This document shows positions 53,912 through 64,000 of a stretch of DNA of 64,000 nucleotides, piece by piece. The notes beneath the pieces are model-generated. The model searched no databases. It was not told the DNA's origin and worked only from the letters and a program-made list of their open reading frames with translations. Location of the stretch: contig JAGVMA010000030.1 of assembly GCA_020054095.1 (NCBI GenBank), positions 1 through 64,000 on the forward strand. Reading direction: 5' to 3'. Numbering within the stretch: position 1 is the stretch's first letter; the number at the start of each line of letters is the position of its first letter. The position numbers and the translations under genes are program-made. This DNA comes from Bacteroidia bacterium (GTDB taxonomy: Bacteria > Bacteroidota > Bacteroidia > JADZBD01).

Positions 53912-55333
53912 TTAAATAGGTGCTGCAAAGTGAATAAAAAATCCGTGTTCTAGTTTTTTAGTGAAAGAATATTCTAATCGTAAAACAATATCATAATAGG
54001 TTACAAAATCAATTCCGGAGCCAAAACTGTAAAGCGCTTGGTTGGCTAATGGGTTAGTGTTTTTATATAAATTATCAATCACGTATCCGGCATCGGCATA
54101 AGCATTGGCATATACCGCAAGGTGAAAGGTATTAAATTTTTCGGTACCTATAATATTGGTTTTCAAAGTTCTTTTTTTCAGTATTTGATATTTAAAATTA
54201 GTTCGTAAAAGGCCGTAATGCTGCCCGTCAATAATATAATATTCATACCCGCGAAGATTATCGCGGTAGCCCAGCCCACGCTGCACATAATAAGGTTGGT
54301 TTGTTTTTGACGAAATTTTTCCTCTGGCCGATGCCGCAAAGAACCACCGCTTGCTAAGTTGAAAAAAATACTTGTAAGTGGCAGTTAAAAAAGTGATGTT
54401 CAGGTTTTTTTCTTCTTTAAAAATTCCCAATCCGGTTTGCGTAATATCCACATCGGCATAATAACCTTTAAGTGGATAGGGTTTAAAGTCGCGATGGTCG
54501 GAACGAGCGTATAAGTTAAGTGCTAAAAACCGAGTGTTATTTAAATCGTTTATGAAATAGGAGTCGGCTATTTTAGTAATCGTGTCGCCAATGGTGCCCT
54601 TAAAATATCGCAGCTCGGAAGAAAAAGTATTATAGATTCCTTTGCGATACGATACATTTATTTTTGAGCTCAGCTCTTGGCGGATGTATTTTTCTTCATC
54701 ACGAAAAAACAACTGCCGATTATTTCCGGAGCCGTAATTTATCTCGTGATTGCGCCCGAAAGCAAAAGTAAACGAGCCGCCTATGGTTTGTTTTTTATTT
54801 AGATAGGGAGCGTTGTACATAAACCCATATTGCTCAGAATAACCCAATCTTAATACAATTATAAAACGCTCTTTGCGGCCTCTAAAATTTTCGCGATTAA
54901 GAAAAAATCCATAGTTAACGCGTGTTAAATCTTTGGTTTCCCACCATACGTTAAAATTTCTGTCGGCTAATTCAAAAATAGGCACAGGCCAAGTGTACCA
55001 GCGTTCGGTAAGACGGATGGCTACTTTTGTTTCGTTGCCGCGTGTGTCAAAGGTGTCAAATTTTACAAAATTAAACAGCAAAGTATTATTTAAATTTTGT
55101 GTTGAATTAGTGAAATGTTTTTGCAAATCGGTGGCGCAAATAGTGTCGTTTTCGGTAAAGCTAAGCTCACGCATAACAATGTGCCGCTTGGTAACTTTAT
55201 TTCCTATTATTATTATTGATTTTATGGTGAAACAACTATCTGTTTGCACGGCCACCGGTTTTGGCGCATTTACTTTAACCGAATCTGTATCAGCTTGAAA
55301 AACGAATGCAGAAAATAAAAAAGTTAAAAACAT
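53912..55333 (-). CDS. Omp85-superfamily (TamA/BamA-like) outer-membrane protein
   Basis: A 473-residue protein with a signal peptide (MFLTFLFSAFVFQA), one POTRA-like domain with FTIKSIIIIGNKVTKRHIVM (about 36-55) and ERWYTWPVPIFELADRNFNV (about 131-150), then a barrel including the RGLGYRDNLRGYEYYI region. Shorter than BamA (one POTRA instead of five). Probably inserts or secretes a subset of outer-membrane proteins or lipids; the substrate is unknown. Cotranscribed with nadK (2 nt apart) and CBS (18 nt). Confidence 0.75.
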   Translation of the reverse strand: MFLTFLFSAFVFQADTDSVKVNAPKPVAVQTDSCFTIKSIIIIGNKVTKRHIVMRELSFTENDTICATDLQKHFTNSTQNLNNTLLFNFVKFDTFDTRGNETKVAIRLTERWYTWPVPIFELADRNFNVWWETKDLTRVNYGFFLNRENFRGRKERFIIVLRLGYSEQYGFMYNAPYLNKKQTIGGSFTFAFGRNHEINYGSGNNRQLFFRDEEKYIRQELSSKINVSYRKGIYNTFSSELRYFKGTIGDTITKIADSYFINDLNNTRFLALNLYARSDHRDFKPYPLKGYYADVDITQTGLGIFKEEKNLNITFLTATYKYFFQLSKRWFFAASARGKISSKTNQPYYVQRGLGYRDNLRGYEYYIIDGQHYGLLRTNFKYQILKKRTLKTNIIGTEKFNTFHLAVYANAYADAGYVIDNLYKNTNPLANQALYSFGSGIDFVTYYDIVLRLEYSFTKKLEHGFFIHFAAPI

Positions 55334-55351
55334 TTATAGTTTCAGCCCCAA

Positions 55352-56014
55352 CTAAATGTTGAGGAAATGGATAAACTCGTCAAACTTGCCACGCACATCT
55401 TTATCGTATTCGCCCAAGTGGAAACTCGCCTTCACAGTGTAATTATAGCGGCTAAAGGTTTGTAGTATTCCTGATAAATCGTCTTTGTTAATTTTTAGTG
55501 TAAGTTCTATTTTTGTTGAGTCAATAGTTGATGTGATGTAGCTGCTCAAAATTTTCGCATCGTTTCCTTCCACTATTTGCGCAATCTGAATCATCGAGTA
55601 ATCATTCATGTTTAACTCAAGCATAATTATTCCACCCGGCTCGTGCACAAACGGCATAGCCGCAATTTTTTGCATTAAATTATGCGAAGTAATTACACCC
55701 ACAAATTGGTTCGCTTCATCCAGCACGGCAATTAAGCTGAGGTTTAAACCCGATATAAGTTTTAATGCATCAAAAGCATGCTGCGTTTTTAAAACCGATG
55801 CTTTAATAAGCGGTATTTTTAATTTGCTGATGGGCTCTTTTGGGGTTTTTAAATCAAGCAAATCGGTATCAGCAACCAAGCCCACAAACTGCCCTTTTTC
55901 AATAACAGGCAGGTGCGACACTCTAAATTCCTCCATCCACGCATGCGCTTTTTGGGCACTTTCCGAAATTTTTAGTGGCGGAATTTCATCGCTTAATAAA
56001 TCAACTGCTAACAT
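55352..56014 (-). CDS. CBS-pair protein with C-terminal ACT-like region
   Basis: A 220-residue cytoplasmic protein. Two CBS motifs (about 1-65, with SHLPVIEKGQFVGLVADTDL, and about 70-130, with SLIAVLDEANQFVGVITSHN), which bind adenine nucleotides in other proteins, are followed by an ACT-like helix/strand segment (about 133-205). Probably senses a nucleotide and controls a partner, which the sequence does not reveal. It leads the operon that continues with the Omp85-like protein and nadK; such a CBS gene often precedes nadK in Bacteroidota. Confidence 0.85.
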   Translation of the reverse strand: MLAVDLLSDEIPPLKISESAQKAHAWMEEFRVSHLPVIEKGQFVGLVADTDLLDLKTPKEPISKLKIPLIKASVLKTQHAFDALKLISGLNLSLIAVLDEANQFVGVITSHNLMQKIAAMPFVHEPGGIIMLELNMNDYSMIQIAQIVEGNDAKILSSYITSTIDSTKIELTLKINKDDLSGILQTFSRYNYTVKASFHLGEYDKDVRGKFDEFIHFLNI

Positions 56015-56018
56015 GGTA

Positions 56019-56026
56019 TAAAGTTA
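56019..56026 (-). promoter_or_regulatory. Candidate -7 box (TAACTTTA) before the CBS gene
   Basis: The complement of 56019-56026 reads TAACTTTA, one base from TAnnTTTG, 4 nt before the CBS ATG at 56014. Lies in the divergent region shared with pdxJ. Confidence 0.25.
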
Positions 56027-56069
56027 CTTATTTTTACAAACGCAAAACAATGCGGCTTATTGTATTTAA

Positions 56070-56786
56070 ATGACAAAACTTAGTGTAAACATTAATAAAA
56101 TTGCAACTTTGAGAAATGCACGTGGTGGCAACGTGCCCGATGTGGTAAAAGCAGCTATTGATTGCGAGCGCTTTGGCGCCAATGGAATTACAGTGCACCC
56201 ACGCCCCGATCAAAGACATATAAGGTATGACGATGTACGGCAAATAAAAAAAATTATTACCACCGAATTTAATATTGAAGGCAACCCAAGCGAGAAAAAA
56301 TTTATTGATTTGGTGCTGGAAACAAAACCGCATCAGGTTACTCTGGTGCCCGATGCATCAGGACAACTCACATCTGACCACGGCTGGGATACAATTAAAC
56401 ACAAAGCATTTTTGCAAGAAATAATTGCAGAATTTAAAAAGCACGGAATACGCACTTCTATTTTTGTAGATGCTGATTTACAAATGATAGAAGGAGCAAA
56501 AGCAACCGGAACCGACAGAATAGAATTATACACTGAAAAATATGCAAAGCAGTTTTCTGCTGATAAATTAAAAGCTGTTGAGCCATTTAATACAGCAGCA
56601 ACATTAGCAACCGATTTAGGCATAGGACTAAATGCCGGCCACGATTTAAGTTTAGAGAATCTGAAATTTTTCAAGCAAAATGTGCCAAACTTATTAGAAG
56701 TTTCAATAGGACACGCACTTATTGCCGATGCACTTTATTTGGGATTAGAAAATACGGTTCAGCTGTACTTAAGGCAATTGCAGTAG
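56070..56786 (+). CDS. pdxJ: Pyridoxine 5'-phosphate synthase
   Basis: Condenses 1-deoxyxylulose-5-phosphate with 3-amino-2-oxopropyl phosphate to form pyridoxine phosphate (vitamin B6). The TIM-barrel protein of 238 residues has the PdxJ signatures [17 protein letters not shown] (about 4-20), HPRPDQRHI (about 48-56), EGNPS (about 70), LVPD, IELYT (about 150) and GLNAGHDLS. Full length. Convergent with the SGNH hydrolase gene (2 nt apart). Confidence 0.95.
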   Translation: MTKLSVNINKIATLRNARGGNVPDVVKAAIDCERFGANGITVHPRPDQRHIRYDDVRQIKKIITTEFNIEGNPSEKKFIDLVLETKPHQVTLVPDASGQLTSDHGWDTIKHKAFLQEIIAEFKKHGIRTSIFVDADLQMIEGAKATGTDRIELYTEKYAKQFSADKLKAVEPFNTAATLATDLGIGLNAGHDLSLENLKFFKQNVPNLLEVSIGHALIADALYLGLENTVQLYLRQLQ

Positions 56787-56788
56787 TT

Positions 56789-58057
56789 TTATTTCACAAC
56801 GGCTTTCATTGAATACTGCTTAGCATCAGTAGTAGTTAACGAAACATAATATACACCCGCAACTAATCCGTTTGTTTCGTGATAAAAGCTTTCGCGTGTT
56901 TGGATGAATACAAGCTGCCCTAATGAATTATAAATCATTAAACTACTAATTAGCAGATTGCTACTGATAGATAGTTGCCCTAATGCCGGATTTGAAATTA
57001 TAAACTCATCGGATACAGTTTGAAAATTACCATTGATAGACGTTTGCCCTGTAATATTATTTACGGTGTAAAACGAATCGCGAGTGCAGCCATCATAAAC
57101 AACATGGAACATAGGATAATAAGCGGCTTGCGCATACACGTGCAACGGATTTTGCAACGAAGATTGTTGCGAATCACCAAAATCCCAATGGTGCGTGTAG
57201 TTGCCTGAAGTTGCATTGTAACACTGCATAGTGAGCGGTGCAGTTTCTTGCCAAGTAAATTCTGCCCATGGTTCGTAAATTCCCAAATTCCATGTGTTTA
57301 AGCTATCGCTCACAGTTGTGTTTGCCACGTTTTGTAAATATGTGGCAGTAGTTGCGTTTAGTGTGCTGTGAAATAAATTACCCACAGGATTTTTGTGAGT
57401 GAAAATTTTGTAAAAAACACAAGCAGCTAAATACGAACCTTCTAATGATGGGTGGCTGTTATCTGTTACATATAGATTTATTGTAGAATCAATACTTTGC
57501 GATAATTTATATGCTTCACCTACCGGAGACATGATGCCTTTGCACGTATCGGCAAAAATTTTATACGACTCTTTTAGTCGCTGTTGCATACCCGAAAAAG
57601 TACAAACAGGCTGATAGCTGCCACAGTTTTGAGCATCGCCATACTTGCGCCCCCAAGTTTCAAAAAAAACAGTGCGCGTACAATTATTATTGTTTTTTAT
57701 AACACTATCTAATAAAAGAGAATAGGGCAACGTATTTTGATTTACTGTGCTTGGTGCTAAGGATGGCTCTTGGCTTTGCGCTTGCAGTACCACATAATCC
57801 CAAGTGTCGGCATTTATTTTACTTATGCTTGTAGCGTTATTAAAATGCATCTGAAGCGTATAGCCACCCGGTGTGTTGTTATCGTAAATTAGTGTATCGG
57901 CAGTGCGTAATCCTAATTGGTAAACCAAATCAGGAAGGTTATTAGAATAAGTATAACTATTGCCTAAATATAAAATTTTGAGTTTAACATTTGGCTGTTG
58001 TTGAGCAAAAGCTCCTTGCGAAATAATAAATAATGCAGCGGTAAAATATTTTTTCAT
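56789..58057 (-). CDS. T9SS-sorted SGNH/GDSL hydrolase (DUF4886-like)
   Basis: A 422-residue exported esterase-like protein. ATG 58057 gives signal peptide MKKYFTAALFIISQGAFA; an in-frame extension to 58156 was rejected. SGNH features: nucleophile Ser34 in YLGNSYT, and Asp199 and His202 in TDNSHPSLEG; block II Gly and block III Asn are less clear (LQAQSQEP near 91-98). A PKD-like region (WDFGDSQQSSLQNPLHVYA, about 325) and a sorting tail (SLGQLVFI) follow. Likely removes acyl or acetyl groups from an extracellular glycan; the substrate is unknown. Convergent with pdxJ. Confidence 0.8.
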   Translation of the reverse strand: MKKYFTAALFIISQGAFAQQQPNVKLKILYLGNSYTYSNNLPDLVYQLGLRTADTLIYDNNTPGGYTLQMHFNNATSISKINADTWDYVVLQAQSQEPSLAPSTVNQNTLPYSLLLDSVIKNNNNCTRTVFFETWGRKYGDAQNCGSYQPVCTFSGMQQRLKESYKIFADTCKGIMSPVGEAYKLSQSIDSTINLYVTDNSHPSLEGSYLAACVFYKIFTHKNPVGNLFHSTLNATTATYLQNVANTTVSDSLNTWNLGIYEPWAEFTWQETAPLTMQCYNATSGNYTHHWDFGDSQQSSLQNPLHVYAQAAYYPMFHVVYDGCTRDSFYTVNNITGQTSINGNFQTVSDEFIISNPALGQLSISSNLLISSLMIYNSLGQLVFIQTRESFYHETNGLVAGVYYVSLTTTDAKQYSMKAVVK

Positions 58058-58129
58058 TTGAAACAGCTTAATAGATAAAGGCGGGTTAAAAATAGCAACA
58101 AAAAAGCGAAGGATAAAAAAGCTAATTTG

Positions 58130-58137
58130 TATCTTTA
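58130..58137 (+). promoter_or_regulatory. Candidate -7 box (TATCTTTA) before rpoN
   Basis: One base from TAnnTTTG and 19 nt before the GTG at 58157. In the divergent 99-nt region with the SGNH hydrolase gene. No clear -33 TTG. Confidence 0.28.
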
Positions 58138-58156
58138 GCCACAATAATTGAGCCAC

Positions 58157-59614
58157 GTGTTAAGACAAACGCTACAGCAAAAGTTACTTCAAAAGTTATC
58201 GCCTCAGCAAATTCAGTTGATGAAATTGCTGCAGTTGCCCACAGTTGCTTTAGAGCAGCGCATAAAGGAGGAGCTGGAAATTAATCCGGCATTAGAAGAA
58301 GGTGGCGAAGACGATGATTTGAATAATGAAGAAGAAGATTTTTCTCAAGAATCGGATTTAGATAATGAAGATACGCAAGACGATTTTTCGTTGAGCGATT
58401 ATATGGATCAGGACGATGATGAAACTGCTCCGTATAAACTAAAAGCAAATAATCACTCGGCTGATGATGAGCACAGAGAAATGCCGGTGGTGAGCACTTA
58501 TTCTTTTCATGATTTATTGGAAAGTCAATTGGGCCTTCGTCCGCTTAGCGACCAAGAGTATCAAGTAGGTTTATTTTTAATCGGCAATATAGATGAGGAT
58601 GGTTATTTGCGCAGAGATTTAGAATCAATAATTGACGACATTGCTTTTACCCAAAATATAACTACGACCAAAGAAGAACTTGAAAAAATATTGCTCATCA
58701 TCCAAGAATTTGACCCAGCCGGTGTGGGTGCCCGCGATTTAAAAGAATGTTTGCATTTGCAATTAGAACGTAAATCGTTTTGGGATGAAAGTATGCAATT
58801 GGCATCGGTAGTTATAAAAAACTACATTGATGAATTCTCGAAAAAGCACTACGATAAAATTGTCAAAAAATTGGAAATTACCGAAGCGCAATTAAAGGGT
58901 GCTGTGCAGGAAATCTTAAAACTTAACCCACGCCCGGGTGGTTCTGGTTCCGATAATCAAAAAAATGCACAGGAGGTAATTCCTGATTTTATTTTAAACA
59001 ACGAGAACGGAAAATTAGAGTTGATACTTAATTCGCGTAATATGCCTGAATTGAAAGTTGCAAAAGTGTATCACCAAATGCTCGAGGAATATTCGCAACG
59101 GAAAGACAAAACGGGAAAGGAAGCGGTGCATTTTGTAAAACAGAAAATAGAATCGGCAAAATTATTTATTGATGCCATTAACCAGCGTTATCAAACATTG
59201 TTTCTTACCATGCGCTGCATCATGGATCATCAGGTAGAATATTTTATGACCGGTGATGAGACCAAGCTTAAACCAATGATATTGAAAGATATTTCGGAAA
59301 AAGTGGGCTTGGATATTTCCACTATTTCGCGCGTAAGTAACAGCAAATATGTACAAACTCCTTTTGGTACATTTTTATTAAAAACATTTTTTTCCGAGTC
59401 GCTCTCTACCGATTCGGGTGAAGAAGTTTCATCACGCGAGGTGAAAAAAATATTAAAAGATGCAATAGAGGGCGAAAGCAAACGCAAACCACTAACCGAT
59501 GATGCATTGGCAGAAATATTAAAAAAGAAAGGGTACAACATAGCACGCAGAACAGTAGCTAAATACCGCGAGCAGTTAGAGATTCCGGTAGCCCGACTTC
59601 GAAAACAACTTTAG
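58157..59614 (+). CDS. rpoN: RNA polymerase sigma-54 factor
   Basis: Directs RNA polymerase to -24/-12 promoters under enhancer-binding activators. GTG 58157 is preferred over TTG 58148 because it gives MLRQTLQQKLLQKLSPQQIQ, the family N-terminus (region I). An acidic linker follows (about 55-105), then the core-binding domain (about 115-310), the HTH (about 380-400, ISEKVGLDISTISRV) and the RpoN box ARRTVAKYRE near the C-terminus. 485 residues. The PAP2-like gene starts directly at its stop. Confidence 0.95.
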   Translation: MLRQTLQQKLLQKLSPQQIQLMKLLQLPTVALEQRIKEELEINPALEEGGEDDDLNNEEEDFSQESDLDNEDTQDDFSLSDYMDQDDDETAPYKLKANNHSADDEHREMPVVSTYSFHDLLESQLGLRPLSDQEYQVGLFLIGNIDEDGYLRRDLESIIDDIAFTQNITTTKEELEKILLIIQEFDPAGVGARDLKECLHLQLERKSFWDESMQLASVVIKNYIDEFSKKHYDKIVKKLEITEAQLKGAVQEILKLNPRPGGSGSDNQKNAQEVIPDFILNNENGKLELILNSRNMPELKVAKVYHQMLEEYSQRKDKTGKEAVHFVKQKIESAKLFIDAINQRYQTLFLTMRCIMDHQVEYFMTGDETKLKPMILKDISEKVGLDISTISRVSNSKYVQTPFGTFLLKTFFSESLSTDSGEEVSSREVKKILKDAIEGESKRKPLTDDALAEILKKKGYNIARRTVAKYREQLEIPVARLRKQL

Positions 59615-60220
59615 GTGAGTACCCAATTCGCAAAACTGATTTCTTATTTGTTTCATCCATTATTGATGCCCACTTATGGCATGATGGTTTATTTTTTTAT
59701 TGATGAAAACGCTGCCTATTTTACTCCGCCTAAATTGCGATACACACTTTATGCCATGACTTTTGTTTTTACATTTTTAATGCCCGCACTAAATGTTTTG
59801 TTTTTATTGCGATACAAGTTTATTGGCTCGTTACACATGATTGCAAAAGAGGAGCGTAGAATTCCGTTTTTAATTACAGCGATATTTTTTTTCGCCCAAA
59901 TATATTTGCTCCGCGATGTAAATATTCCATCGGCAATAAAACTGCTAATGCTTGCAGCAACATTAGCACTTGTGCTTACCATAATTATTAATTGGTTCTG
60001 GAAAATATCAGCGCACATGGTGGGAGCGGGCGGATTGTGTGGCGCTGTATTTATTTGTCAATATGCAATGCACCAAAATTATTTATGGCTTTTAAGTTTA
60101 CTATTTCTATTGAGCGGATTGGTGGCAATGGCACGGCTAAAAATAACAAACCACACAATTGCTCAATTGTGTGGCGGTTATTTGCTTGGCTTTGCAAGCA
60201 ACTTAGTATTTCTGTTCTAA
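59615..60220 (+). CDS. PAP2-like integral membrane protein
   Basis: A 201-residue polytopic protein (six or so membrane segments) starting with GTG immediately after the rpoN stop. Blocks EERRIPF, KISAHMVGAGG and RLKITNHTIAQLCGGYLLGF recall the three phosphatase motifs of PAP2 (KxxxxxxRP, PSGH, SRxxxxxHxxxD), but Pro/Ser/Gly/Asp residues are not all kept, so activity is doubtful. Ends 4 nt before the convergent sucB. Confidence 0.6.
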   Translation: MSTQFAKLISYLFHPLLMPTYGMMVYFFIDENAAYFTPPKLRYTLYAMTFVFTFLMPALNVLFLLRYKFIGSLHMIAKEERRIPFLITAIFFFAQIYLLRDVNIPSAIKLLMLAATLALVLTIIINWFWKISAHMVGAGGLCGAVFICQYAMHQNYLWLLSLLFLLSGLVAMARLKITNHTIAQLCGGYLLGFASNLVFLF

Positions 60221-60224
60221 AGAA

Positions 60225-61445
60225 TTAAAGTCCCATTAAAACATCGGCAGGATCTTTTCCGCCAAAAAGCATTTTCACCGGATTTTCGCACATCTCTTTC
60301 ACCTTTACTAAAAAGCCAACCGACTCGCGGCCATCAATAATGCGGTGGTCATAAGATAGTGCAACATACATCATTGGTCGTATTACCACTTGTCCGTTAA
60401 CGGCTACCGGGCGCTCTACCACATTGTGCATACCAAGTATTGCGCTTTGCGGTGGGTTTATAATAGGTGTTGACATAAGTGAACCAAAAACGCCACCATT
60501 GGTAATTGTAAAAGTTCCGCCTTCCATGTCTTTCAATTCTATTTTATTATCGCGTGCTTTTACTGCTAAATTTTTTATTTCAATTTCAACTTGTGCAAGC
60601 GACATTACTTCGGCATTTCTCAGAACAGGCACTACCAACCCTTTGGGTGCGCTCACTGCAATGCCCACATCGCAATATTTGTGATAAACAATTTCTTCGC
60701 CATCTATCATGGCATTTACAGCCGGATAAAGTTGTAATGCTTCGGTAACTGCTTTGGTGAAAAAACTCATGAAGCCTAATTTTACTCCAAATTGTTTTTC
60801 AATTATTGGATTGTATTTTGCACGAAGTGCGAAAATCTGACTCATGTCAATCTCATTAAAAGTAGTAAGCATTGCCGTTTGGTTTTTTACCGAAACCAAA
60901 CGCTGAGCAAGCTTTTTGCGCAATGGAGTCATTTTTTGCCTGTCGGTATCGCGCGTTCCGCCAAATCCTTTTTGCCCGCCAAACCCCTTGCTCATTGCAT
61001 TTAGCACATCTGCTTTTGTAATTATTCCATCTTTTCCGGTGCCGTTAACTTGTGTTGCAGCAATTTTATTTTCTTCCATTAATTTTTTTGCTGCAGGTGC
61101 AGGAGTCCCTTTTGCATAGTTAGTTCCGTTTTGCTGAACTGCTACCGGTTCTTCTTTTTTCACTTCTTCTTTCTTTGCTTCCACTTTAGGCTTTGTTTCA
61201 CCTTTCACACTTGTATCAATGGTGCAAACCACAGCACCTACTTTCACAGTATCGCCTTCGGCTGCTAATATTTTAATTGCACCATTGTCTTCGGCATTAA
61301 TGGTGAGTGTAGCTTTGTCGCTATCAATTTCAGCCACAGCTTCATCTTTCTCCACATAATCGCCATCGTTTTTTAGCCAGCGAGCAATGATTACTTCCGT
61401 AATTGATTCTCCTGGACTTGGTACTTTCAGTTCTATTTTTGCCAT
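60225..61445 (-). CDS. sucB: 2-oxoglutarate dehydrogenase E2 (dihydrolipoyl succinyltransferase)
   Basis: The E2 core of the 2-oxoglutarate dehydrogenase complex: transfers succinyl from lipoyl to CoA in the TCA cycle. Lipoyl domain (1-75) with modified Lys44 in [12 protein letters not shown]1/E3-binding domain (about 108-150, [14 protein letters not shown]); and a catalytic domain with [10 protein letters not shown] (HRxxDG) near the C-terminus. 406 residues, typical length. 13 nt downstream of sucA, one operon. Confidence 0.95.
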   Translation of the reverse strand: MAKIELKVPSPGESITEVIIARWLKNDGDYVEKDEAVAEIDSDKATLTINAEDNGAIKILAAEGDTVKVGAVVCTIDTSVKGETKPKVEAKKEEVKKEEPVAVQQNGTNYAKGTPAPAAKKLMEENKIAATQVNGTGKDGIITKADVLNAMSKGFGGQKGFGGTRDTDRQKMTPLRKKLAQRLVSVKNQTAMLTTFNEIDMSQIFALRAKYNPIIEKQFGVKLGFMSFFTKAVTEALQLYPAVNAMIDGEEIVYHKYCDVGIAVSAPKGLVVPVLRNAEVMSLAQVEIEIKNLAVKARDNKIELKDMEGGTFTITNGGVFGSLMSTPIINPPQSAILGMHNVVERPVAVNGQVVIRPMMYVALSYDHRIIDGRESVGFLVKVKEMCENPVKMLFGGKDPADVLMGL

Positions 61446-61458
61446 AATTGATGCGGTA

Positions 61459-64000
61459 TTATTTTGTTACCAATGTTTTTTCAAATAGTTTATTGATGAT
61501 AGTTTCTTGCTGCTGCGCATGCATTTTACTGAAACCCGTAGCAGGGCTTGCGCTTTCACTTCTGCCAATGTAATTTAATGGCGCATAGGGTTTCATTTTG
61601 TTTGATACAAAAATCCAAGCACCCATGTTTTCTGGTTCTTCTTGCACCCAAAAATAATTTTTTGCGTTTTTATATTTTTCTAAAATTGCTTTTACTTGGT
61701 TGTGAGGGAAAGGATAAAGTTGCTCCAATCTTATAATTGCAGTATCGGCAATGCCTGCTTTATCGCGCGCCTCAGCCAAATCGTAGTAAATTTTTCCTGA
61801 GCAAAATGCAATGCGTTTTATGTTTTTAGCATCTGCATTGGTATCATCAATCAGTTCTTTAAAACCGCCCGATGTAAAGTCGTTAACTGATGAAACACAT
61901 GTAGGGTAGCGCAATAATTTTTTTGGAGTAAAACAAATAAGTGGTTTTCTGAAATCGCGTTTTAGCTGTCTGCGCAAAGCATGAAACTGATTTGCAGGGC
62001 TTGTAGCATTTACTATTTGTATGTTATTTTCGGCACACATTTGTAAAAAGCGCTCTAAGCGTGCGCTCGAATGTTCAGGTCCTTGTCCTTCGTATCCGTG
62101 AGGCAGAAGCATTACAAGTGCATTCATTCTGCGCCATTTATATTCCGAGCAGGTTATAAACTGGTCAATCATTATTTGTGCTCCGTTAAAAAAGTCGCCA
62201 AACTGTGCTTCCCAAATTACTAAATCATTGGGCGATGCTAATGAATAACCGTATTCAAAACCAAGCACCCCGTATTCTGATAAATGCGAATTGTAAATAT
62301 CTAATTTGCCTTTTGCGCCCGTGTTGTTTAGTGGTGTGTATTCATCTTCCGAGTCTTCAACTTTTACAACCGCGTGGCGGTGCGAAAAAGTTCCGCGTTT
62401 TACATCCTGCCCGCTAAACCTCACATCATGTCCTTCGTTCATTAGCGTAGCATAAGCCATTAGTTCGCCCATTGCCCAGTCGTAACTGTCTCTCTCAATC
62501 ATTGCAGCCCTATCTTTAAAAATGCTTTCAATTTTATTGAAGAATTTTTTATCAGCAGGTAGTTGCGAAATTTTTTTAGCGAGCTCTAAAAATGTTTTTT
62601 TGTTTACTCCTGTTTCTGGCGATTTTTCAAAATCTTTTTCAGTTCCCATTTTCAGCCCTTTCCACTGTCCATCTAAAAACGATGTAACCTTTGCTTTTTC
62701 TTGTTGCTTAGCTTCATCTAACTTTTCTTGCAATAGCTGCTTAAAGTTTTTCTCCATCTCTTTAGCCAAATCGCCCGTAACCGAACCTTCTGTAATTAGC
62801 TGTTGCGTGTAAATTTCGCGTGGGTTCGGATGGCGCGCTATTGCTTTGTATAAAATGGGTTGAGTAAAACGTGGTTCATCACCTTCATTGTGCCCGTATT
62901 TGCGGTAACACAATACATCTATGAATACATCGCGCTTAAATTTTTGGCGAAATTCCATTGCAAGTTGCGATACATAAACAACCGCTTCCACATCATCACC
63001 ATTAACATGAAATACAGGTGCAAGCACCACTTTTGCAACATCGGTGCAATAAGTAGAAGAGCGGCCATCTAAATAGTTAGTTGTAAAACCTACTTGGTTA
63101 TTTATCACTACGTGAATAGTGCCACCTGTTTTGTAACCATCGAGTTGCGACATTTGTATCACCTCATAACATATACCTTGGCCCGCCAAGGCCGCATCGC
63201 CATGTATTAAAATTGGACAAGCTTTTGAATTATCGCCACCGTGTAAGTTATCAATTTTAGCGCGCGTAATGCCTTCTACCACCGGGTTCACGGCTTCTAA
63301 GTGCGATGGATTTGGCGTTAGACTAATATGAACTTCTTTACCCGAATTACTTTTCAAGTCGGAAGAATAGCCCATGTGGTATTTCACATCGCCATCAAAA
63401 AGTGAATCTTCAGTGGGGCGGCCTTCAAATTCGGTGAAAATATCTTTGTATGTTTTGTTTAGGATATTGGCCAAAATATTTAATCTTCCGCGATGCGCCA
63501 TGCCAATCACAAAATCTTTAATACCCAAATCAGCGCCCTTTTCGCACACCGCATCAAGGGCAGGAATAACTGTTTCGCCACCTTCCAATGAAAAGCGTTT
63601 TTGGCCAACAAATTTGGTGTGCAGAAAATTTTCAAATACTACCGCTTGATTCAGTTTGTTTAAAATCACTTTTTTATCATCAATAGAAAACTTGGGAGTG
63701 TTTTTGCCGGCTTCCATTTTTTCTTGCAGCCATTGTATAACTTCGGGTGTGCGTATATACATGTATTCTGCGCCTATGCTTTGGCAATAGGTTTGCTCCA
63801 TGTGTGCTACAATATCTTTAAGTTTAGCAGCGCCAATTCCTATTATGTTTCCGGCCTGAAATGTTTCTTCCAAGTCTTTGGCATCTAATGCAAAATTTTC
63901 AATTGCAAGTGTGGGAGTGTATTTTCTGCGCTCACGAACGGGATTGGTTTTTGTAAATAAATGTCCGCGCGAACGATAGCCGTTAATTAAACTTATTACG
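61459..64000 (-). CDS. sucA: 2-oxoglutarate dehydrogenase E1, partial at right edge
   Basis: Thiamine-diphosphate-dependent decarboxylase of the same complex. The frame is open through the right edge: upstream of an internal TTG at 63873 it reads [16 protein letters not shown], the E1 N-terminal region, so the gene continues beyond 64000. Visible motifs: [41 protein letters not shown] (ThDP/Mg), NNQVGFTT, and [20 protein letters not shown]. The N-terminal end (about 60-100 residues) is missing. Confidence 0.95.
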   Translation of the reverse strand, partial: VISLINGYRSRGHLFTKTNPVRERRKYTPTLAIENFALDAKDLEETFQAGNIIGIGAAKLKDIVAHMEQTYCQSIGAEYMYIRTPEVIQWLQEKMEAGKNTPKFSIDDKKVILNKLNQAVVFENFLHTKFVGQKRFSLEGGETVIPALDAVCEKGADLGIKDFVIGMAHRGRLNILANILNKTYKDIFTEFEGRPTEDSLFDGDVKYHMGYSSDLKSNSGKEVHISLTPNPSHLEAVNPVVEGITRAKIDNLHGGDNSKACPILIHGDAALAGQGICYEVIQMSQLDGYKTGGTIHVVINNQVGFTTNYLDGRSSTYCTDVAKVVLAPVFHVNGDDVEAVVYVSQLAMEFRQKFKRDVFIDVLCYRKYGHNEGDEPRFTQPILYKAIARHPNPREIYTQQLITEGSVTGDLAKEMEKNFKQLLQEKLDEAKQQEKAKVTSFLDGQWKGLKMGTEKDFEKSPETGVNKKTFLELAKKISQLPADKKFFNKIESIFKDRAAMIERDSYDWAMGELMAYATLMNEGHDVRFSGQDVKRGTFSHRHAVVKVEDSEDEYTPLNNTGAKGKLDIYNSHLSEYGVLGFEYGYSLASPNDLVIWEAQFGDFFNGAQIMIDQFITCSEYKWRRMNALVMLLPHGYEGQGPEHSSARLERFLQMCAENNIQIVNATSPANQFHALRRQLKRDFRKPLICFTPKKLLRYPTCVSSVNDFTSGGFKELIDDTNADAKNIKRIAFCSGKIYYDLAEARDKAGIADTAIIRLEQLYPFPHNQVKAILEKYKNAKNYFWVQEEPENMGAWIFVSNKMKPYAPLNYIGRSESASPATGFSKMHAQQQETIINKLFEKTLVTK

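Noticed and set aside
55608-56021. Plus-strand frame of 137 codons opposite the CBS gene
   Set aside because: It lies wholly antisense to a recognised CBS-pair protein and has no family similarity.
61459-63873. Complete E1 gene starting with TTG at 63873
   Set aside because: The coding frame continues past 63873 to the window edge with conserved E1 residues, so the gene is partial here.

Overview
The window is from a Bacteroidota genome: A+T-rich, Gram-negative, with type IX secretion (T9SS). The evidence is many secreted proteins ending in T9SS type A or type B sorting domains, a PorP/SprF-family protein, a TonB-dependent receptor with an N-terminal carboxypeptidase-regulatory-like domain, promoter-like TAnnTTTG boxes instead of E. 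coli-type -10 boxes, and few Shine-Dalgarno sequences. No tRNA, rRNA, CRISPR array or transposase was found.

Layout. 1-2.3 kb: end of a Ppx/GppA phosphatase gene, plsC, a small exported protein and a YebC-family gene, closed by a bidirectional terminator. 2.3-9.7 kb: two adjacent minus-strand T9SS cargo genes (a 1603-residue BNR/sortilin-like protein and a subtilisin-like protease) that share a homologous C-terminal tail. 9.9-12.3 kb: one YbjN-like gene, then decayed DNA with a broken GT39-type glycosyltransferase and a relic of a sorting-domain tail on the other strand. 12.3-16.3 kb: M14 carboxypeptidase, a DUF922-like protein with a damaged metal-binding motif, and a small T9SS cargo protein. 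16.4-23.4 kb: a short-chain dehydrogenase lacking the YxxxK catalytic pair, then a tight operon (RND/MMPL transporter, rfbA, sugar-nucleotide epimerase, polyprenyl synthase), then a TIGR01777 epimerase. 23.6-32.6 kb: a giant SprB-like adhesin with about 30 repeats, coupled by a 4-nt overlap to a PorP/SprF gene.

32.7-34.5 kb: a compact restriction-modification island (MvaI/BcnI-type endonuclease, controller protein, divergent SPPY methyltransferase), followed by a 42-bp palindromic tandem repeat. 35-47.5 kb: TonB-dependent receptor, a T9SS protein gene of about 7.3 kb interrupted by a frameshift, and a T9SS protein with two P-domains. 47.6-56 kb: a minus-strand envelope-biogenesis cluster (CBS protein, Omp85-like protein, nadK, DUF6089, uppS, bamA and two ompH/skp genes). 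56-64 kb: pdxJ, a T9SS-sorted SGNH hydrolase, rpoN, a PAP2-like membrane protein, and sucB/sucA, the last running off the right edge.

How it works together: most accessory DNA encodes large exported repeat proteins delivered by T9SS to the surface. The housekeeping genes are largely envelope building (PlsC, BamA, Skp, UppS) and central metabolism (OGDH, NadK, PdxJ). I see no clearly unprecedented system. The strongest leads are co-variation of an extra cysteine pair in the giant adhesin repeats, the R-M island with a candidate controller operator, the 42-bp palindromic repeat that is also open in frame on the minus strand, and the two gene relics.
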